Assembly: GCA_028280065.1 (NCBI GenBank)
Contig: JANQMN010000058.1
Coordinates: 108,704 to 172,703 of the forward strand
Reading direction: 5' to 3'
Origin: Hahella sp.
Lineage (GTDB): Bacteria > Pseudomonadota > Gammaproteobacteria > Pseudomonadales > Oleiphilaceae
Length of the DNA stretch: 64,000 nt
Positions 47,422 through 57,468 of the stretch are shown here, one piece after another; position 1 is the stretch's first letter; every line of letters begins with the position of its first letter. The notes below the pieces were generated by a model, which did not search any database, was not told the origin of the DNA, and saw only the letters and a list, made by a program, of their open reading frames with translations. The translations under genes were made by a program, and so were the position numbers.

Positions 47422-47842
47422 GCTCAGCTGGCATTTTGAGCATCGCCTCGGCTGGAAATATTTTTGTGGACTGGCAAGGCGGAAGGAACGCCCTGAAGTC
47501 ACTCTAATTAATTAGAAACTGACAGCGACACCAGGTGATAGCCCTTCGGATTGCGTCTGAAAAACCGACATCTCCTTCACTCATTGCGCATGAGACAACC
47601 GAATCAAGCTTTTTGTTCCTTGTCTGTCGACTTATTAGGTACAACGGTAACGATGCCTAAATGTCAACAAAGCCTGGTAATTTCCAATCATTGAGATTAC
47701 CGAACCAGCAAAGAAGCTTTCAGGTGGCTGAAAGGTTTCAGGCGATATAGTAGCCGCTGTTGGGTTGTGGATAGCCGTATGTAAAGAGTTGCAAAAAGCG
47801 CTTGTTATTTTTCTCAAAATCCGTACTATTACCGCCTCGTTT
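47422..47842. other. Intergenic region upstream of tRNA-Lys
   Basis: These 421 bases contain no protein gene. A perfect 12-base palindrome CTAATTAATTAG lies at 47504-47515 and a hairpin CTTTCAG-gtgg-CTGAAAG at 47717-47734. Neither is followed by a T run. A tRNA promoter lies at the end (47802-47829). In Pseudomonas this position holds queuosine genes; none are here. Confidence 0.5.
47802..47829 (+). promoter_or_regulatory. Sigma-70 promoter of the tRNA-Lys genes
   Basis: TTGTTA (47802-47807), a 16-base spacer, and TACTAT (47824-47829) place a good housekeeping promoter 14 bases before the first tRNA. Confidence 0.65.
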
Positions 47843-47918
47843 GGGTCGTTAGCTCAGTCGGTAGAGCAGTTGGCTTTTAACCAATTGGTCGAAGGTTCGA
47901 ATCCTTCACGACCCACCA
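47843..47918 (+). tRNA. tRNA-Lys (anticodon TTT), copy 1
   Basis: A 76-base cloverleaf: acceptor GGGTCGT paired with ACGACCC, D arm GCTC/GAGC, anticodon loop CTTTTAA, T arm with GGTTCGAATC, discriminator A and encoded CCA. Confidence 0.98.
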
Positions 47919-47995
47919 TCTCCACTATAGAAGCATGTTTTCTTGTTTTAACTGTGGAACTAAATGCTTGTTCAAGCATAAAAATTCAGCCAAAT

Positions 47996-48071
47996 GGGTC
48001 GTTAGCTCAGTCGGTAGAGCAGTTGGCTTTTAACCAATTGGTCGAAGGTTCGAATCCTTCACGACCCACCA
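47996..48071 (+). tRNA. tRNA-Lys (anticodon TTT), copy 2
   Basis: An identical 76-base copy lies 77 bases downstream of the first and is probably co-transcribed with it. The spacer is different from the upstream flank, so the duplication is limited to the tRNA itself. Confidence 0.98.
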
Positions 48072-48233
48072 TTATCCACCTCTACATGATTCCACACTGA
48101 TTTTTGATGCTCATGCCACTGGCCGTTTTAGTTTATACTTGGCGTATGCCTCATGGTGCGGGTATTTCATCACGTTCGAGTGGCTCGCAGATTGGTGGTT
48201 TCGGGATCAACCTAAATAGCGAATATAAGACAA

Positions 48234-49295
48234 ATGACTGACCTGAGTGATCGAATTCTCGTTCAGGAACATTTTGCCAGGGAACACGAGCCCAGCAAAT
48301 TGAACGCCGAAGAGACGGCCAAACTGCGTGACGAGATCAAGGATCTGCTAGTGCAGGAAGACGCAGCGCTCGTGGCGCACTACTATACAGATCCGGAAAT
48401 ACAGTCCCTGGCGGAAGAGACCGGCGGCTGCGTCGCGGATAGTCTTGAAATGGCGCGATTTGGTACTTCCCATCCTGCTTCTACATTGATTGTCTGCGGC
48501 GTTCGTTTCATGGGGGAAACCGCAAAAATTCTAAATCCGGAAAAATCGGTGTTAATGCCAACCCTTGAGGCCACTTGTTCCCTGGATATCGGCTGTCCGG
48601 AAGAGGAGTTTTCTGCTTTTTGCGATCAGCATCCGGATCGTACCGTTGTGGTGTACGCGAATACGTCGGCGGCAGTAAAAGCTCGCTCTGATTGGGTTGT
48701 GACATCCAGTATCGCATTGGATATTGTCGAATATCTGAAGGATCAAAATCAGAAAATCATTTGGGCACCCGATCAACATCTAGGACGCTATGTACAGAAA
48801 CAAACCGGCGCCGATGTATTTTTGTGGGACGGTTCTTGTATCGTGCACGAAGAGTTTAAAGCAAAAGGCTTGCAGGATTTAAAATCAGTTTATCCGGATG
48901 CCAAAGTGTTGGTCCACCCCGAGTCCCCGGAAGCAGTGGTTGAACTGGCTGATGTTGTCGGTTCAACCTCGCAACTGATCAACGCTGTCGCAAATTCAGA
49001 CAATCAAACTTTTATTGTTGCCACCGATGCAGGCATCTTCTACAAGATGCAGCAGGCTGCTCCGGACAAGACCCTCATAGAAGCGCCGACTGCCGGAAAC
49101 GGGGCGACATGCCGTAGCTGTGCCCATTGCCCTTGGATGGCGATGAATGGCTTGGAAAATCTGCGTGACGTGATTGTCAAGAAGGATCAAGAAATCACAG
49201 TGGATCCGGAGATTAGAGAAAAAGCCCTTATTCCCTTGCAAAGGATGTTGGACTTTTCTCAGCAAAGACGGGTCGCGGTCAAAGGAAATGCCTAG
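48234..49295 (+). CDS. nadA: Quinolinate synthase NadA
   Basis: This 353-residue protein is full length. It makes quinolinate from iminoaspartate and dihydroxyacetone phosphate for NAD synthesis. Cluster-binding cysteines sit in [13 protein letters not shown] and [16 protein letters not shown]. The motif [20 protein letters not shown] is conserved. It is convergent with the M48 protease gene, with 11 bases between stops. Confidence 0.97.
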   Translation: MTDLSDRILVQEHFAREHEPSKLNAEETAKLRDEIKDLLVQEDAALVAHYYTDPEIQSLAEETGGCVADSLEMARFGTSHPASTLIVCGVRFMGETAKILNPEKSVLMPTLEATCSLDIGCPEEEFSAFCDQHPDRTVVVYANTSAAVKARSDWVVTSSIALDIVEYLKDQNQKIIWAPDQHLGRYVQKQTGADVFLWDGSCIVHEEFKAKGLQDLKSVYPDAKVLVHPESPEAVVELADVVGSTSQLINAVANSDNQTFIVATDAGIFYKMQQAAPDKTLIEAPTAGNGATCRSCAHCPWMAMNGLENLRDVIVKKDQEITVDPEIREKALIPLQRMLDFSQQRRVAVKGNA

Positions 49296-49306
49296 ATTAC
49301 CTCAGG

Positions 49307-50860
49307 TCAAAACCGGAACGACTTTTCCTGTTCAGACATCTGCTTGATGCGGGTGCGGATGATCTGTTCCTTTTGATAATTTGAGCCAATCTTATCGAGT
49401 GCCTGTTGCAAATGCCGCAGGGCTTTTTGACTGTCGCCAAGTAAGAAAAAGTACTCGGCCCGTGCTTGGTGAAGGCTTGATATTTCTCCCGCCAGACCTG
49501 CGGTTTCGGCAACATCAAACCAGATGTCAGGATTGTGGCCGTATTCCGGCGTTAACTGATAAAGCAGCTTCAACGCGTTGTCATGCCCGCCGGCGGCATT
49601 GAGATAATCGGCTAGTAACCGGGATATCCCGTAATTACCGGAGTTGCGGTCCAAATTTTCCTGTAACAATTGAATTGCCTCCGCTCGTCGTTGCATGGCG
49701 TTGAGCCATTCCGCCTGCAGCATGACGACTGAGATTCGATTAGGTTCTCTATTGATCAAATTTTGCAGCTGTTGTTCGGCCTTGCCTGCCTGGTTGGCCT
49801 TTATCGCTGCTAGCACATAGCCGTATCTCACCATGGAGTTGACGTAAGGATTGCTGCTTGCCATCTGACTTTCGAACAGCTCCATCGCATCTTCAGGGCT
49901 TTCAGCATAGGCCAGCATTACCCGGCTTTTACTAAAATAAAACTCAACTTGTTCGCGATAGGTGCCTTTCGGAAAATTGCCGGCTCTGTTGGCAGTATCT
50001 GAAACCCTTGATTCGGTAAGTGGGTGGGTACGAAGGTATTCAGGCACTTTCCGGTTGAAGCGGCTGGTGCGTAACATGCGTTCAAACATGGCGGACATGG
50101 CGCGGGCATCCATGCCGCTCGCTGCCATGGTGTCCATGCCGATCCGGTCTGCTTCCTGCTCCTGCAGGCGGCTATAGTTGAGTTGTTGCTGGAGAGACAG
50201 TGCCTGACTTCCTGCTAAGGCGGCAACGCCGGCATCTGATCCTGCTGTTGCGGCAATAATCACGCTTGCCAAGAGGCCCGCCATGTTAAGAAGAGTATGG
50301 TTTTGGTTTTCTTCAAGACGCCGGGCAAAATGGCGCTGACTCAAATGGGCGATTTCATGGGCGACAACGCTGGCAAATTCCTGTTCGGTCTCTGCATAGA
50401 GAAATAGCCCGGCATTGATGCCAATGATACCGCCGGGTGCGGCAAATGCGTTCAGGGCACTGCTGTCAATTACAATAGTAGTCAGGCGCCGGTCTTGTAA
50501 TTGGCTGTTTGGAGCGAGTTTATAGACCAGATCCTGGACATATTCCAGAATCATCGGATCTGGGAACGCATCAACCTGCCGCCGTAAAGAACGCAACCAG
50601 GCCATACCGAGCGCGCGTTCCTGGGCCGGCGTTATCACACCGCTTCCGCCACCGAGATCCGGTAAGTTTTGGTTTGCTTCGGCTGCAGAAACGAATCCTG
50701 CGAGGAGTGTTAGCAAGAGAAAAATGCCGATGAGAGAAGTTTTCGTGGCTCGCCGTTTAACGTCAGTGCTTCTGTTTTGGTTAGGCTTAGAGTCGGCAGC
50801 GGCGAAGTCACGATGCTCTAACAACGTAATGCCCGCATGGTTTGCTTGGTGTGATCGCAC
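49307..50860 (-). CDS. M48 family metalloprotease with TPR repeats, BepA-like
   Basis: The frame runs 517 residues from GTG at 50860. The first 40 or so residues look non-conserved, and the true start may be further in, before the signal peptide (SLIGIFLLLTLLAGFVSAAEA). The zinc-protease motif HExxH is HEIAH (in ASVVAHEIAHLSQRHFARRL), and downstream glutamate-containing LQEQEADRIGMD supplies the third ligand. TPR-like repeats make up the C-terminal half. BepA of E. coli monitors outer-membrane assembly of LptD and the BAM complex; the gene neighbourhood (bamC at 54912) and domain order fit that function. Confidence 0.9.
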   Translation of the reverse strand: MRSHQANHAGITLLEHRDFAAADSKPNQNRSTDVKRRATKTSLIGIFLLLTLLAGFVSAAEANQNLPDLGGGSGVITPAQERALGMAWLRSLRRQVDAFPDPMILEYVQDLVYKLAPNSQLQDRRLTTIVIDSSALNAFAAPGGIIGINAGLFLYAETEQEFASVVAHEIAHLSQRHFARRLEENQNHTLLNMAGLLASVIIAATAGSDAGVAALAGSQALSLQQQLNYSRLQEQEADRIGMDTMAASGMDARAMSAMFERMLRTSRFNRKVPEYLRTHPLTESRVSDTANRAGNFPKGTYREQVEFYFSKSRVMLAYAESPEDAMELFESQMASSNPYVNSMVRYGYVLAAIKANQAGKAEQQLQNLINREPNRISVVMLQAEWLNAMQRRAEAIQLLQENLDRNSGNYGISRLLADYLNAAGGHDNALKLLYQLTPEYGHNPDIWFDVAETAGLAGEISSLHQARAEYFFLLGDSQKALRHLQQALDKIGSNYQKEQIIRTRIKQMSEQEKSFRF

Positions 50861-51083
50861 GTATTCAATCTGCGTTAATCTTGGAATAGTGATAATGCCT
50901 CTGGCGGCGCTAGGTTAGCTTGCCGAATATACGTATTCTGCGCTGGCGCCGATACCGGTACGCTTATTAATAACATAGCGTGCTTCAGCTACAAAATAGA
51001 TTTAGCTGTTTGCGAATTACAATCTGGCAATTCGTAGCAGATATTTCTATTATCCTTAGCCGCTATGTAAATGAGTAACGCCG

Positions 51084-51356
51084 ATGACTGAACTGTGGAA
51101 TCGACTGACAAATCAGGCTGATGAAGTTCTCGATGTGAAAGGATTAGCCTGTCCCATGCCGTTGCTGAAGACCAAGCAGCGATTAAACAAGCTTGAAGAT
51201 GGCTGTTTATTAGCGGTGGTAACGACAGACAAAGGTTCGATTCGGGATTTTGCAGCGTTTTTGGAACTCACAGCGCACAGGCTGGTCGAACAGTCCCAAG
51301 ACGCCGATAACAGCGAGTATTATTTTCTTATTCATACGGATCATTCTGGTGAATGA
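51084..51356 (+). CDS. TusA-family sulfur carrier protein
   Basis: This 90-residue protein has the TusA signature LDVKGLACPMPLLKTKQRL, with the catalytic cysteine in CPMP (about residue 24). TusA-type proteins shuttle sulfur for tRNA thiolation and molybdenum cofactor. The corresponding position in Pseudomonas aeruginosa is PA1006, which is needed for molybdoenzyme function and nitrate respiration; I make this link by gene order. The gene is divergent from the M48 protease, and the AI-2E family gene follows after 49 bases. Confidence 0.9.
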   Translation: MTELWNRLTNQADEVLDVKGLACPMPLLKTKQRLNKLEDGCLLAVVTTDKGSIRDFAAFLELTAHRLVEQSQDADNSEYYFLIHTDHSGE

Positions 51357-51405
51357 CACCATAAGGTAAGGTTTGACGCAAATAAGCGTCTATTGAGATC
51401 ACACC

Positions 51406-52482
51406 ATGTTAAAAATCGTTAAACACTGGTTTGAAAAGTATTTTTCAGATGAAGAGGCCGTTGTCGTCTTCATACTGCTGATTTTCAGTACGTTGTTCAT
51501 TATCAACTTCGGCGCGATGCTGGCTCCGGTTATAGGCAGCATCATCATTGCCTATGTTCTGCAAGGCTTGGTAGTGAAGCTGCAGCGTTTTAAAGTGCCG
51601 CACCTTTATGCAGTGATCGGCGTTTTTACGGTTTTTGTCGGGGTCACGCTGGCAACAGTATTAGTGCTGATGCCGCTGGTGGCCCGCCAGGTGAGTTCCC
51701 TATTCAAGGAGCTGCCGGTTATGTTGACCGACGCCCGGCAATTGATCGGATTATTGCCGGAGCGCTACCCGCAGTTTTTTTCCGAAGACATGGTCACCAA
51801 TATATACGGCCAGTTAGCCAATGAAGTGACCTCCTTTACCCAGGTTGCCTTATCCTTTTCCCTATCGAGCATACCGGCATTGATCACCGTTTTAATTTAT
51901 GCGGTGCTGGTGCCGATTATGGTGTTCTTCCTATTGAAAGACAAAGATGAGCTTCTTGCCGGCGTTTCGGCGGTGTTGCCGACCGAGCGGCGCTTGATGC
52001 GCGAAATTTGGCACGAGTCGAACTTGCAGTTTGCCAACTATATCCGCGGCAAAGTGCTGGAAATAGTCATCGTCGGCGGTGTCACCTATGTGGCATTTGT
52101 CTGGCTGGGAATCAACTACGCAGCATTGCTTGCCACCCTGGTCGGTCTTTCCGTCGTTATTCCGTACATTGGTGCCGCATTAGTGACGATTCCGGTGGCG
52201 GCCATTGGTTTGTTTCAATTTGGCTGGGGCGCAGATTTTGTTTGGTTAATGGCGATTTATTTCGTGATACAGGCACTGGACGGCAATGTCCTTGTCCCTT
52301 TGCTATTTTCCGAAGTGGTGAATCTGCATCCTGTGGTAATTATCGTCAGCGTATTGTTTTTTGGAGGGATTTGGGGGCTCTGGGGGGTGTTCTTCGCGAT
52401 TCCGCTGGCGACTCTTTTAAAGGCGATATTTGCATCCTGGCCGATTATGGTTAAGCCCGGCTCAGAAGCACCCGAAGGTTAA
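51406..52482 (+). CDS. perM: AI-2E/PerM-family transporter
   Basis: This 358-residue membrane protein has about eight membrane segments, with an internal periplasmic region (about 95-155). The family pattern is visible in FFLLKDKDELLAGVSAVLP and YIRGKVLEIVIVGGVTYVAF, and VIPYIGAALVTIPVA near the end. PerM-like proteins have been linked to autoinducer-2 export and Na+/H+ or cation movement; the substrate here is unknown. The position beside tusA and bcp is conserved with Pseudomonas. Confidence 0.88.
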   Translation: MLKIVKHWFEKYFSDEEAVVVFILLIFSTLFIINFGAMLAPVIGSIIIAYVLQGLVVKLQRFKVPHLYAVIGVFTVFVGVTLATVLVLMPLVARQVSSLFKELPVMLTDARQLIGLLPERYPQFFSEDMVTNIYGQLANEVTSFTQVALSFSLSSIPALITVLIYAVLVPIMVFFLLKDKDELLAGVSAVLPTERRLMREIWHESNLQFANYIRGKVLEIVIVGGVTYVAFVWLGINYAALLATLVGLSVVIPYIGAALVTIPVAAIGLFQFGWGADFVWLMAIYFVIQALDGNVLVPLLFSEVVNLHPVVIIVSVLFFGGIWGLWGVFFAIPLATLLKAIFASWPIMVKPGSEAPEG

Positions 52483-52510
52483 GCTGAGCCTACCCATAAC
52501 CGACCTCCTG

Positions 52511-52972
52511 CTACAGCGTTTTCACGGCTTCCAAGACGGCTAGGACATGACCTTTTACTTTCACCTTACGCCATTCCTGGCGTAGCACGCCGCTTTTGTC
52601 TATGAGGAAGGTCGAGCGTTCAATTCCCATATACTCCTTGCCGTACATTTTCTTGAGTTTTATGACATCGAAATGTTTGCATAGCGCTTCTTCCGGATCG
52701 GTGATCAATTCAAACTGGAAGCTGTGTTTGGCCTTAAAGTTCTGATGGGTTTTCAGGCTGTCTTTGGAAACGCCAAAAATAATCGTGTCATGCGCCTCAA
52801 ATTCAGCGAAATGATCCCTGAAATCCTGACCCTCGGTAGTGCAGCCGGGAGTGTTGTCCTTCGGATAAAAATAGATCACTACATTCTTGCCTTGCAAAGA
52901 CTCAAGTGAGATCTCCTGGTCAGGTGTTGCGTGAGCGGAAAAGTCCGCGACTGGTTGATCAATGGCTGGCAT
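52511..52972 (-). CDS. bcp: Peroxiredoxin Bcp (PrxQ family), single-cysteine type
   Basis: This 153-residue protein has the peroxidatic cysteine in PKDNTPGCTTEG (about residue 46). The second cysteine expected five positions later in E. coli-type Bcp is Q/F here (GCTTEGQDF). The only other cysteine lies in ALCKHFDV (about 100). It may therefore use an external thiol instead of an internal disulfide, or the distant cysteine. It reduces H2O2 and organic hydroperoxides in the cytosol. It follows gcvR on the minus strand after 108 bases. Confidence 0.93.
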   Translation of the reverse strand: MPAIDQPVADFSAHATPDQEISLESLQGKNVVIYFYPKDNTPGCTTEGQDFRDHFAEFEAHDTIIFGVSKDSLKTHQNFKAKHSFQFELITDPEEALCKHFDVIKLKKMYGKEYMGIERSTFLIDKSGVLRQEWRKVKVKGHVLAVLEAVKTL

Positions 52973-53080
52973 GTAAGTTCCTTAATAAACAAAAATTCGG
53001 TGTGGAGAATTCTAACGATACGCACAGGCTGTGTTGTTGGGTCAATATATACGCCTAAGCCACATTCGTTGGACGGTGCG

Positions 53081-53629
53081 CTACATGGCGCGAATCGGCT
53101 CGATAACGGCATCCAGGTTCCGGTCGTCGCAAAATAACATGAAATCCTCCCGCAGTGTGGCTAAATGGGTTTCCGCCGGAATGCTGATCGTCATATTGAT
53201 ATTGAACATTTTGGTGCCGGTGTGCGGGGCGCTGTAGGTACCCGTTTCCAAGTCAGCGATGTTGATGTGGCGTACCGAAAAAAAGTTGGCGATTTCATGA
53301 ACGATTCCTGGGTGGTCGAGCGCGACGACGTTGACCGAATAGGAAATGGATTGCATTGCTTGGCGGGGCTTTGTCTGTTTGACAATGGTTGTCAAGCCCA
53401 ACCGCTGGGCGAGTGGCGTCACGGCTGTTTCGAGCTTGGCAACCGCGTCCCAGGTGCCGGATACCATCATGATAATGGCAAATTCGCCGCCTAGTACCGT
53501 CATCCTGCTATCAACGATATTGCATTGATACTCCATGCATACCTTAGCGAGTTCGTTGACAATCCCCGGACGATCATTACCCAATGCAGAAATTACCAGG
53601 TGATTTTCTTTGGCGAAAGAAGGATCCAT
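53081..53629 (-). CDS. gcvR: GcvR-like ACT-domain protein
   Basis: I prefer the ATG at 53629 (MDPSFAKENHLVISALGNDR), which gives 182 residues, close to E. coli GcvR. An upstream ATG at 53731 adds 34 unconserved residues. Two ACT domains are visible (about 8-85, ALGNDRPGIVNELAKVCMEY; about 95-175, VNVVALDHPGIVHEIANFFS). In E. coli GcvR represses the glycine cleavage operon by binding the activator GcvA when glycine is low. No gcvA or gcvTHP is in the window. The gene precedes bcp on the minus strand. Confidence 0.9.
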   Translation of the reverse strand: MDPSFAKENHLVISALGNDRPGIVNELAKVCMEYQCNIVDSRMTVLGGEFAIIMMVSGTWDAVAKLETAVTPLAQRLGLTTIVKQTKPRQAMQSISYSVNVVALDHPGIVHEIANFFSVRHINIADLETGTYSAPHTGTKMFNINMTISIPAETHLATLREDFMLFCDDRNLDAVIEPIRAM

Positions 53630-54013
53630 GTTGTCGATGTCTTTAGTTGAAGTGAGTAGGAATTCCCTAAGGTAGAACCTAAGAAACCGGATTGTGTGTT
53701 CGGTCGACCGAAGCAACTGGAACATTAGCAAATATTTAGCAGGCTTTTAAGTGTTTACTGTTGAGTACAAAGGGGCTGATCGGTACCATACAGCCAGTTA
53801 ATTTCCCGGATCGATCGAGATTATAAGCCTCTGCAAAGGTAAAACAGATGCTTTCGGTTGGTGTTCAGGACTCTCCTAAGTGGAATTCTTGGTTCTCCCG
53901 GAAAGTGTTGGTAGAGCCTCAGTCAACTCGGTCGCTGAGACCGCAAGTAGATGATATCCCTGCCGCCGGGCTTTCAGTGCTTAGGGGGCAAGTGATGGCA
54001 AATGGAGTAATTC
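53630..54013. other. Intergenic region between divergent gcvR and dapA
   Basis: These 384 bases contain promoters for both genes. No terminator or small gene is recognised. The first 102 bases would be coding if gcvR used its upstream ATG at 53731. Confidence 0.4.
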
Positions 54014-54892
54014 ATGATAACTGGTAGTTTGGTGGCTTTGGCGACCCCGATGCTGGAAGACGGGGCGCTGGATTGGTCAAGTCTTGAACGCTTGTTGAAC
54101 TTTCATTTGGACAATGGAACCCATGGAATTGTCGCGGTTGGCACCACCGGCGAATCGGCAACATTGGACTTTAAGGAGCATGCTGCGGTTCTCAAACACG
54201 TGGTTAAGTTCGTCAACAAGCGGATTCCGGTCATTGCCGGGACCGGGGCTAACTCTACCAAAGAAGCGCTGTATCTGACTGAACAGGCGAAACTTGCCGG
54301 TGCCGACGCCTGCCTGCTGGTGACTCCCTATTATAACAAGCCCACTCAAGAAGGCCTTTACCAGCATTACAAGTTGCTCGCGGAAACGGTGGACATTCCG
54401 CAAATTTTATACAACGTGCCTGGACGAACGGCCTGTGACATGCAGAACGACACGGTTGTACGCTTAGCCAAACTCCGCAACATTGTCGGAATTAAGGATG
54501 CAACCGGCAATCTTGACCGGGGCAGAGAACTTATTGCGCAAGCGCCGGACGGCTTTGCGGTGTATTCCGGAGACGACGGTACGGCAACGGAACTCATTCT
54601 GAGCGGCGCACAAGGCAATATTTCCGTAACGGCCAATGTAGCGCCCGTAGCAATGGCGCGTCTTTGTGAATTGGCCCTCGAAGGGCAGCAGGAGCAGGCC
54701 AGGCAACTGCAGGGGAAACTACAGCCACTGCATCGCGCCTTGTTTTTGGAAGCCAATCCTATTCCGGTAAAATGGGCGCTTGCGGAAATGGGTAAGATTG
54801 AATCCGGTATCCGTTTGCCGCTGACACCACTAAGCGCCGAACATCGGCAAGCCGTAAAAGACGCCCTGCGTCTGTTGGAAACTATTGCGTAA
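54014..54892 (+). CDS. dapA: 4-hydroxy-tetrahydrodipicolinate synthase DapA
   Basis: This 292-residue protein is full length, with the catalytic lysine in [14 protein letters not shown], the tyrosine in [11 protein letters not shown] and the TTGES motif in [13 protein letters not shown]. It condenses pyruvate with aspartate semialdehyde, the first committed step to lysine and diaminopimelate (wall). bamC follows 19 bases later and purC after it, an order shared with Pseudomonas and E. coli (dapA-bamC). Confidence 0.97.
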   Translation: MITGSLVALATPMLEDGALDWSSLERLLNFHLDNGTHGIVAVGTTGESATLDFKEHAAVLKHVVKFVNKRIPVIAGTGANSTKEALYLTEQAKLAGADACLLVTPYYNKPTQEGLYQHYKLLAETVDIPQILYNVPGRTACDMQNDTVVRLAKLRNIVGIKDATGNLDRGRELIAQAPDGFAVYSGDDGTATELILSGAQGNISVTANVAPVAMARLCELALEGQQEQARQLQGKLQPLHRALFLEANPIPVKWALAEMGKIESGIRLPLTPLSAEHRQAVKDALRLLETIA

Positions 54893-54911
54893 AGGTTAAG
54901 TAGTACAAATC

Positions 54912-55955
54912 GTGATATTTAGAAGATGTAACCAGAAAATTTGCTGTATCGGTTTGGTCGGCGCTCTGTTATCCGGGTGCAGTGACTTCGCCATTATTCA
55001 AGACCGTTCGGATGATTATATGGATGCCCGGCAAGGAACCCTATTGGTGATCCCTGAATGGTACTCAGACCGGCGTGTTAAAGATCGAATGCCAGTTCCA
55101 CAAGCGAGCAAATCTTTCGTTAAAACCGATGAGTTCGAAGTGCCAAGGCCACCTGAACCCGCTTTGGATATACTACAGGAACAGTTTGTTCTTAAATCTT
55201 CCAAAGACGACCGCTGGCTTCTGGCCAATGAACAGCCCGGAAAAATGTGGCCCGCATTACGCGCCTATTGGGAAGAGCAGGGGGCCATAGTACGCGAAGT
55301 GGATGCCGGTGCCGGTATTATGGAGGTCGAGCTTCGCGACAGTTCGTTCAAGTCGAAAAGGTATTTGGAAAATACCGGGCTGATTGCGCTTGGCGAATCG
55401 GTGATACTTCGGGCATCGGTCGAACAGGGAATAAAACGGCGGAGTTCTGAAATACGCGTCAAGCAAAAAAATGCTGGTTGGATGGACGAGAAGCTTCTCA
55501 ATACGGTGCTATCGAGCATTAGCCGCTACATGACCGCGAATGCCGATAGTTTGGAAAGTTATTCGCTGGTCGCTCAGAACATTGGTGGCAGAAGCAAGCT
55601 ATCCTTGGAGAACGAAGGTCAGAACGACGCCTTTCTGCGGGTTGATTTGAGTTTTGATCGCGTTTGGCATGCCGTAGGAGAAGCCTTGGCGAAAGGCAAT
55701 GTCGCGATTATTGACTGGAACCGCGATGAGGGCCGGTATTATGTGAACTATGTAAGCGAAGAAAGCCAAGAAGGCTGGTTCCAGGGCCTGTTCGAATTTG
55801 GAGGTCGTAATCAGTTGTCCGAACAATTTAACTTTATCATCCAACTGAATCCGGAAGCCGACGGCGTGCATGTTTTTTCACAGCCGACATCGGCGTCCGT
55901 CGATAGTCAGGATCGTCTACGATTGTTAAATAAGCTGCTCGATAATATGTCTTAA
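54912..55955 (+). CDS. bamC: BamC, outer-membrane assembly lipoprotein
   Basis: This 347-residue protein starts at GTG and has a lipoprotein signal with lipobox LLSGCSD (Cys at about residue 23). The N-terminal unstructured region is followed by two helix-grip domains (about 100-210 and 230-345). Patterns shared with BamC include GTLLVIPEWY and SFDRVWHAVGEALAKGNVAII. It is an accessory subunit of the beta-barrel assembly machine. The position after dapA supports the call. Confidence 0.88.
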   Translation: MIFRRCNQKICCIGLVGALLSGCSDFAIIQDRSDDYMDARQGTLLVIPEWYSDRRVKDRMPVPQASKSFVKTDEFEVPRPPEPALDILQEQFVLKSSKDDRWLLANEQPGKMWPALRAYWEEQGAIVREVDAGAGIMEVELRDSSFKSKRYLENTGLIALGESVILRASVEQGIKRRSSEIRVKQKNAGWMDEKLLNTVLSSISRYMTANADSLESYSLVAQNIGGRSKLSLENEGQNDAFLRVDLSFDRVWHAVGEALAKGNVAIIDWNRDEGRYYVNYVSEESQEGWFQGLFEFGGRNQLSEQFNFIIQLNPEADGVHVFSQPTSASVDSQDRLRLLNKLLDNMS

Positions 55956-55985
55956 TGCGTGAGACAGACCTGAAAGGAGTTACTC

Positions 55986-56699
55986 ATGCAAAAACTCGAA
56001 GAACTGTACGCTGGCAAAGCCAAGTCCGTCTACCGGACCGAGGATTCTCGCTTCCTGGTGATAGAATTCCGTAACGACACTTCCGCTTTTGATGGTGTGA
56101 AAAAAGCCAAGCTTGACCGCAAAGGCGAAGTTAACAATAAGTTTAACGCCTTTATAATGCGCCGCCTGGCAGAACAGGGCGTTCCAGTCCACTTTGTCGA
56201 ACTAAAGTCAGCAACTGAATCCATCGTGAAATCACTGAACATGATTCCCGTTGAATGCGTCGTCCGCAATGTCGCGGCGGGAAGTCTTTGCAAACGGCTG
56301 GGGATACAGGAAGGCTTGGAACTTAATCCTCCGACCTTTGAGCTGTTTCTTAAAAATGACGACCTGCACGACCCGATGATCAACGAGTATCACGCGTTGT
56401 CCTTCGGATGGGCCACTGCCGAGCAGTTGGCCAAAATGGAATCCTTGACCTTCCAGGTCAATGCCATTCTCAAAAAGATGTTTGCCGATGCCGGAATGAC
56501 CCTGGTTGACTACAAACTCGAATTCGGTGAGTTTGAAGGAGAAGTGGTGCTAGGCGATGAATTCAGTCCCGATGGTTGCCGGATTTGGGATGCGGCGACC
56601 GGGGAAAAAATGGACAAAGACCGCTTTCGGCAGGATTTAGGTAACGTTATCGAATATTATCAGGAAGTCGGGATGCGCCTGGGCGTAGATTTTAACTAA
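55986..56699 (+). CDS. purC: SAICAR synthetase PurC
   Basis: This 237-residue protein is full length. It opens [20 protein letters not shown] and includes SFGWATAEQ and [20 protein letters not shown]. It joins aspartate to CAIR in purine synthesis, using ATP. It has a strong ribosome site (AAAGGAG) and follows bamC by 30 bases. Confidence 0.97.
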   Translation: MQKLEELYAGKAKSVYRTEDSRFLVIEFRNDTSAFDGVKKAKLDRKGEVNNKFNAFIMRRLAEQGVPVHFVELKSATESIVKSLNMIPVECVVRNVAAGSLCKRLGIQEGLELNPPTFELFLKNDDLHDPMINEYHALSFGWATAEQLAKMESLTFQVNAILKKMFADAGMTLVDYKLEFGEFEGEVVLGDEFSPDGCRIWDAATGEKMDKDRFRQDLGNVIEYYQEVGMRLGVDFN

Positions 56700-56715
56700 A
56701 ACGGACTTATGTGCA

Positions 56716-57468
56716 ATGAATTTAATCGGGATGAATAGAGCGCTGGCTTTGCTATCGATTGTTGTGCTGTCGGCATGTATCTCTATCAGTGCCAAAGCAG
56801 ACACTTTAGGGCTGTTTGCCGGTGTCGGATTTTGGACTTCCACGGCCGAAGGAGAGGTCAATAATCGTCAGACGACTCTGGAAACGGAAGACGATCTGGG
56901 GTTCGACTCCGAATCTTTCGCGCAAGGTTACCTTGCCTTCGAGCACTTTGTCCCGCTGATTCCCAATCTACGGGTTCAGTATGTCGATTTGGGCAGCGAG
57001 GGGGAAAATACCTTATCCATGGGGTTTAACGATCAGGCCTTTGACGGTACTGTGAAAACCGAGTTGGACCTGACGGAGACGGACTTTATCGTCTACTGGC
57101 GGCTCCTGGATAATGTCCTCAACCTGGATATTGGCGCGCAACTCAGCATTCTCGATGGAGAGTTTAGTATGATCCAAGGAGCGGATGCCGAAGTCGTCGC
57201 CACTATCGACAAAACCCTGCCGCTGATCTATGCCAGCGCTGGTGTGGATCTGCCGCTAACCGGTTTGAGTGCAACCTTATCCGGCGCCGCCGTCAGCTTT
57301 GACGGCGAACAGGTAATGGATTTGAATTTACGGCTAAATTACGAGTTGAACATCGTCGGCGCTGAGTTGGGCTGGCGCACCCACACCATCGAGTTGGACG
57401 ATCAGGACGGGTTGGAGTTCAATCTCGACTATGCCGGCCCCTACCTCGGGATTAACCTACATTTTTAG
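56716..57468 (+). CDS. Outer-membrane beta-barrel protein, TIGR04219-like
   Basis: This 250-residue protein has a signal peptide (cleaved after SISAKA near residue 29) and a short amphipathic beta-strand pattern up to a C-terminal phenylalanine (YLGINLHF), as in outer-membrane barrels. DTLGLFAGVGFWTSTAEGEV at the mature start and YLAFEHFVPLIPNLRVQYV resemble TIGR04219 members. No function is known for the family. It starts 16 bases after purC; whether it is in that operon is uncertain. Confidence 0.8.
   Translation: MNLIGMNRALALLSIVVLSACISISAKADTLGLFAGVGFWTSTAEGEVNNRQTTLETEDDLGFDSESFAQGYLAFEHFVPLIPNLRVQYVDLGSEGENTLSMGFNDQAFDGTVKTELDLTETDFIVYWRLLDNVLNLDIGAQLSILDGEFSMIQGADAEVVATIDKTLPLIYASAGVDLPLTGLSATLSGAAVSFDGEQVMDLNLRLNYELNIVGAELGWRTHTIELDDQDGLEFNLDYAGPYLGINLHF

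Noticed and set aside
47765..48100. A 111-codon plus-strand reading frame over both tRNA-Lys genes
   Set aside because: It exists only because the tRNA copies share a frame without stops; the repeated peptide is the tRNA sequence translated.
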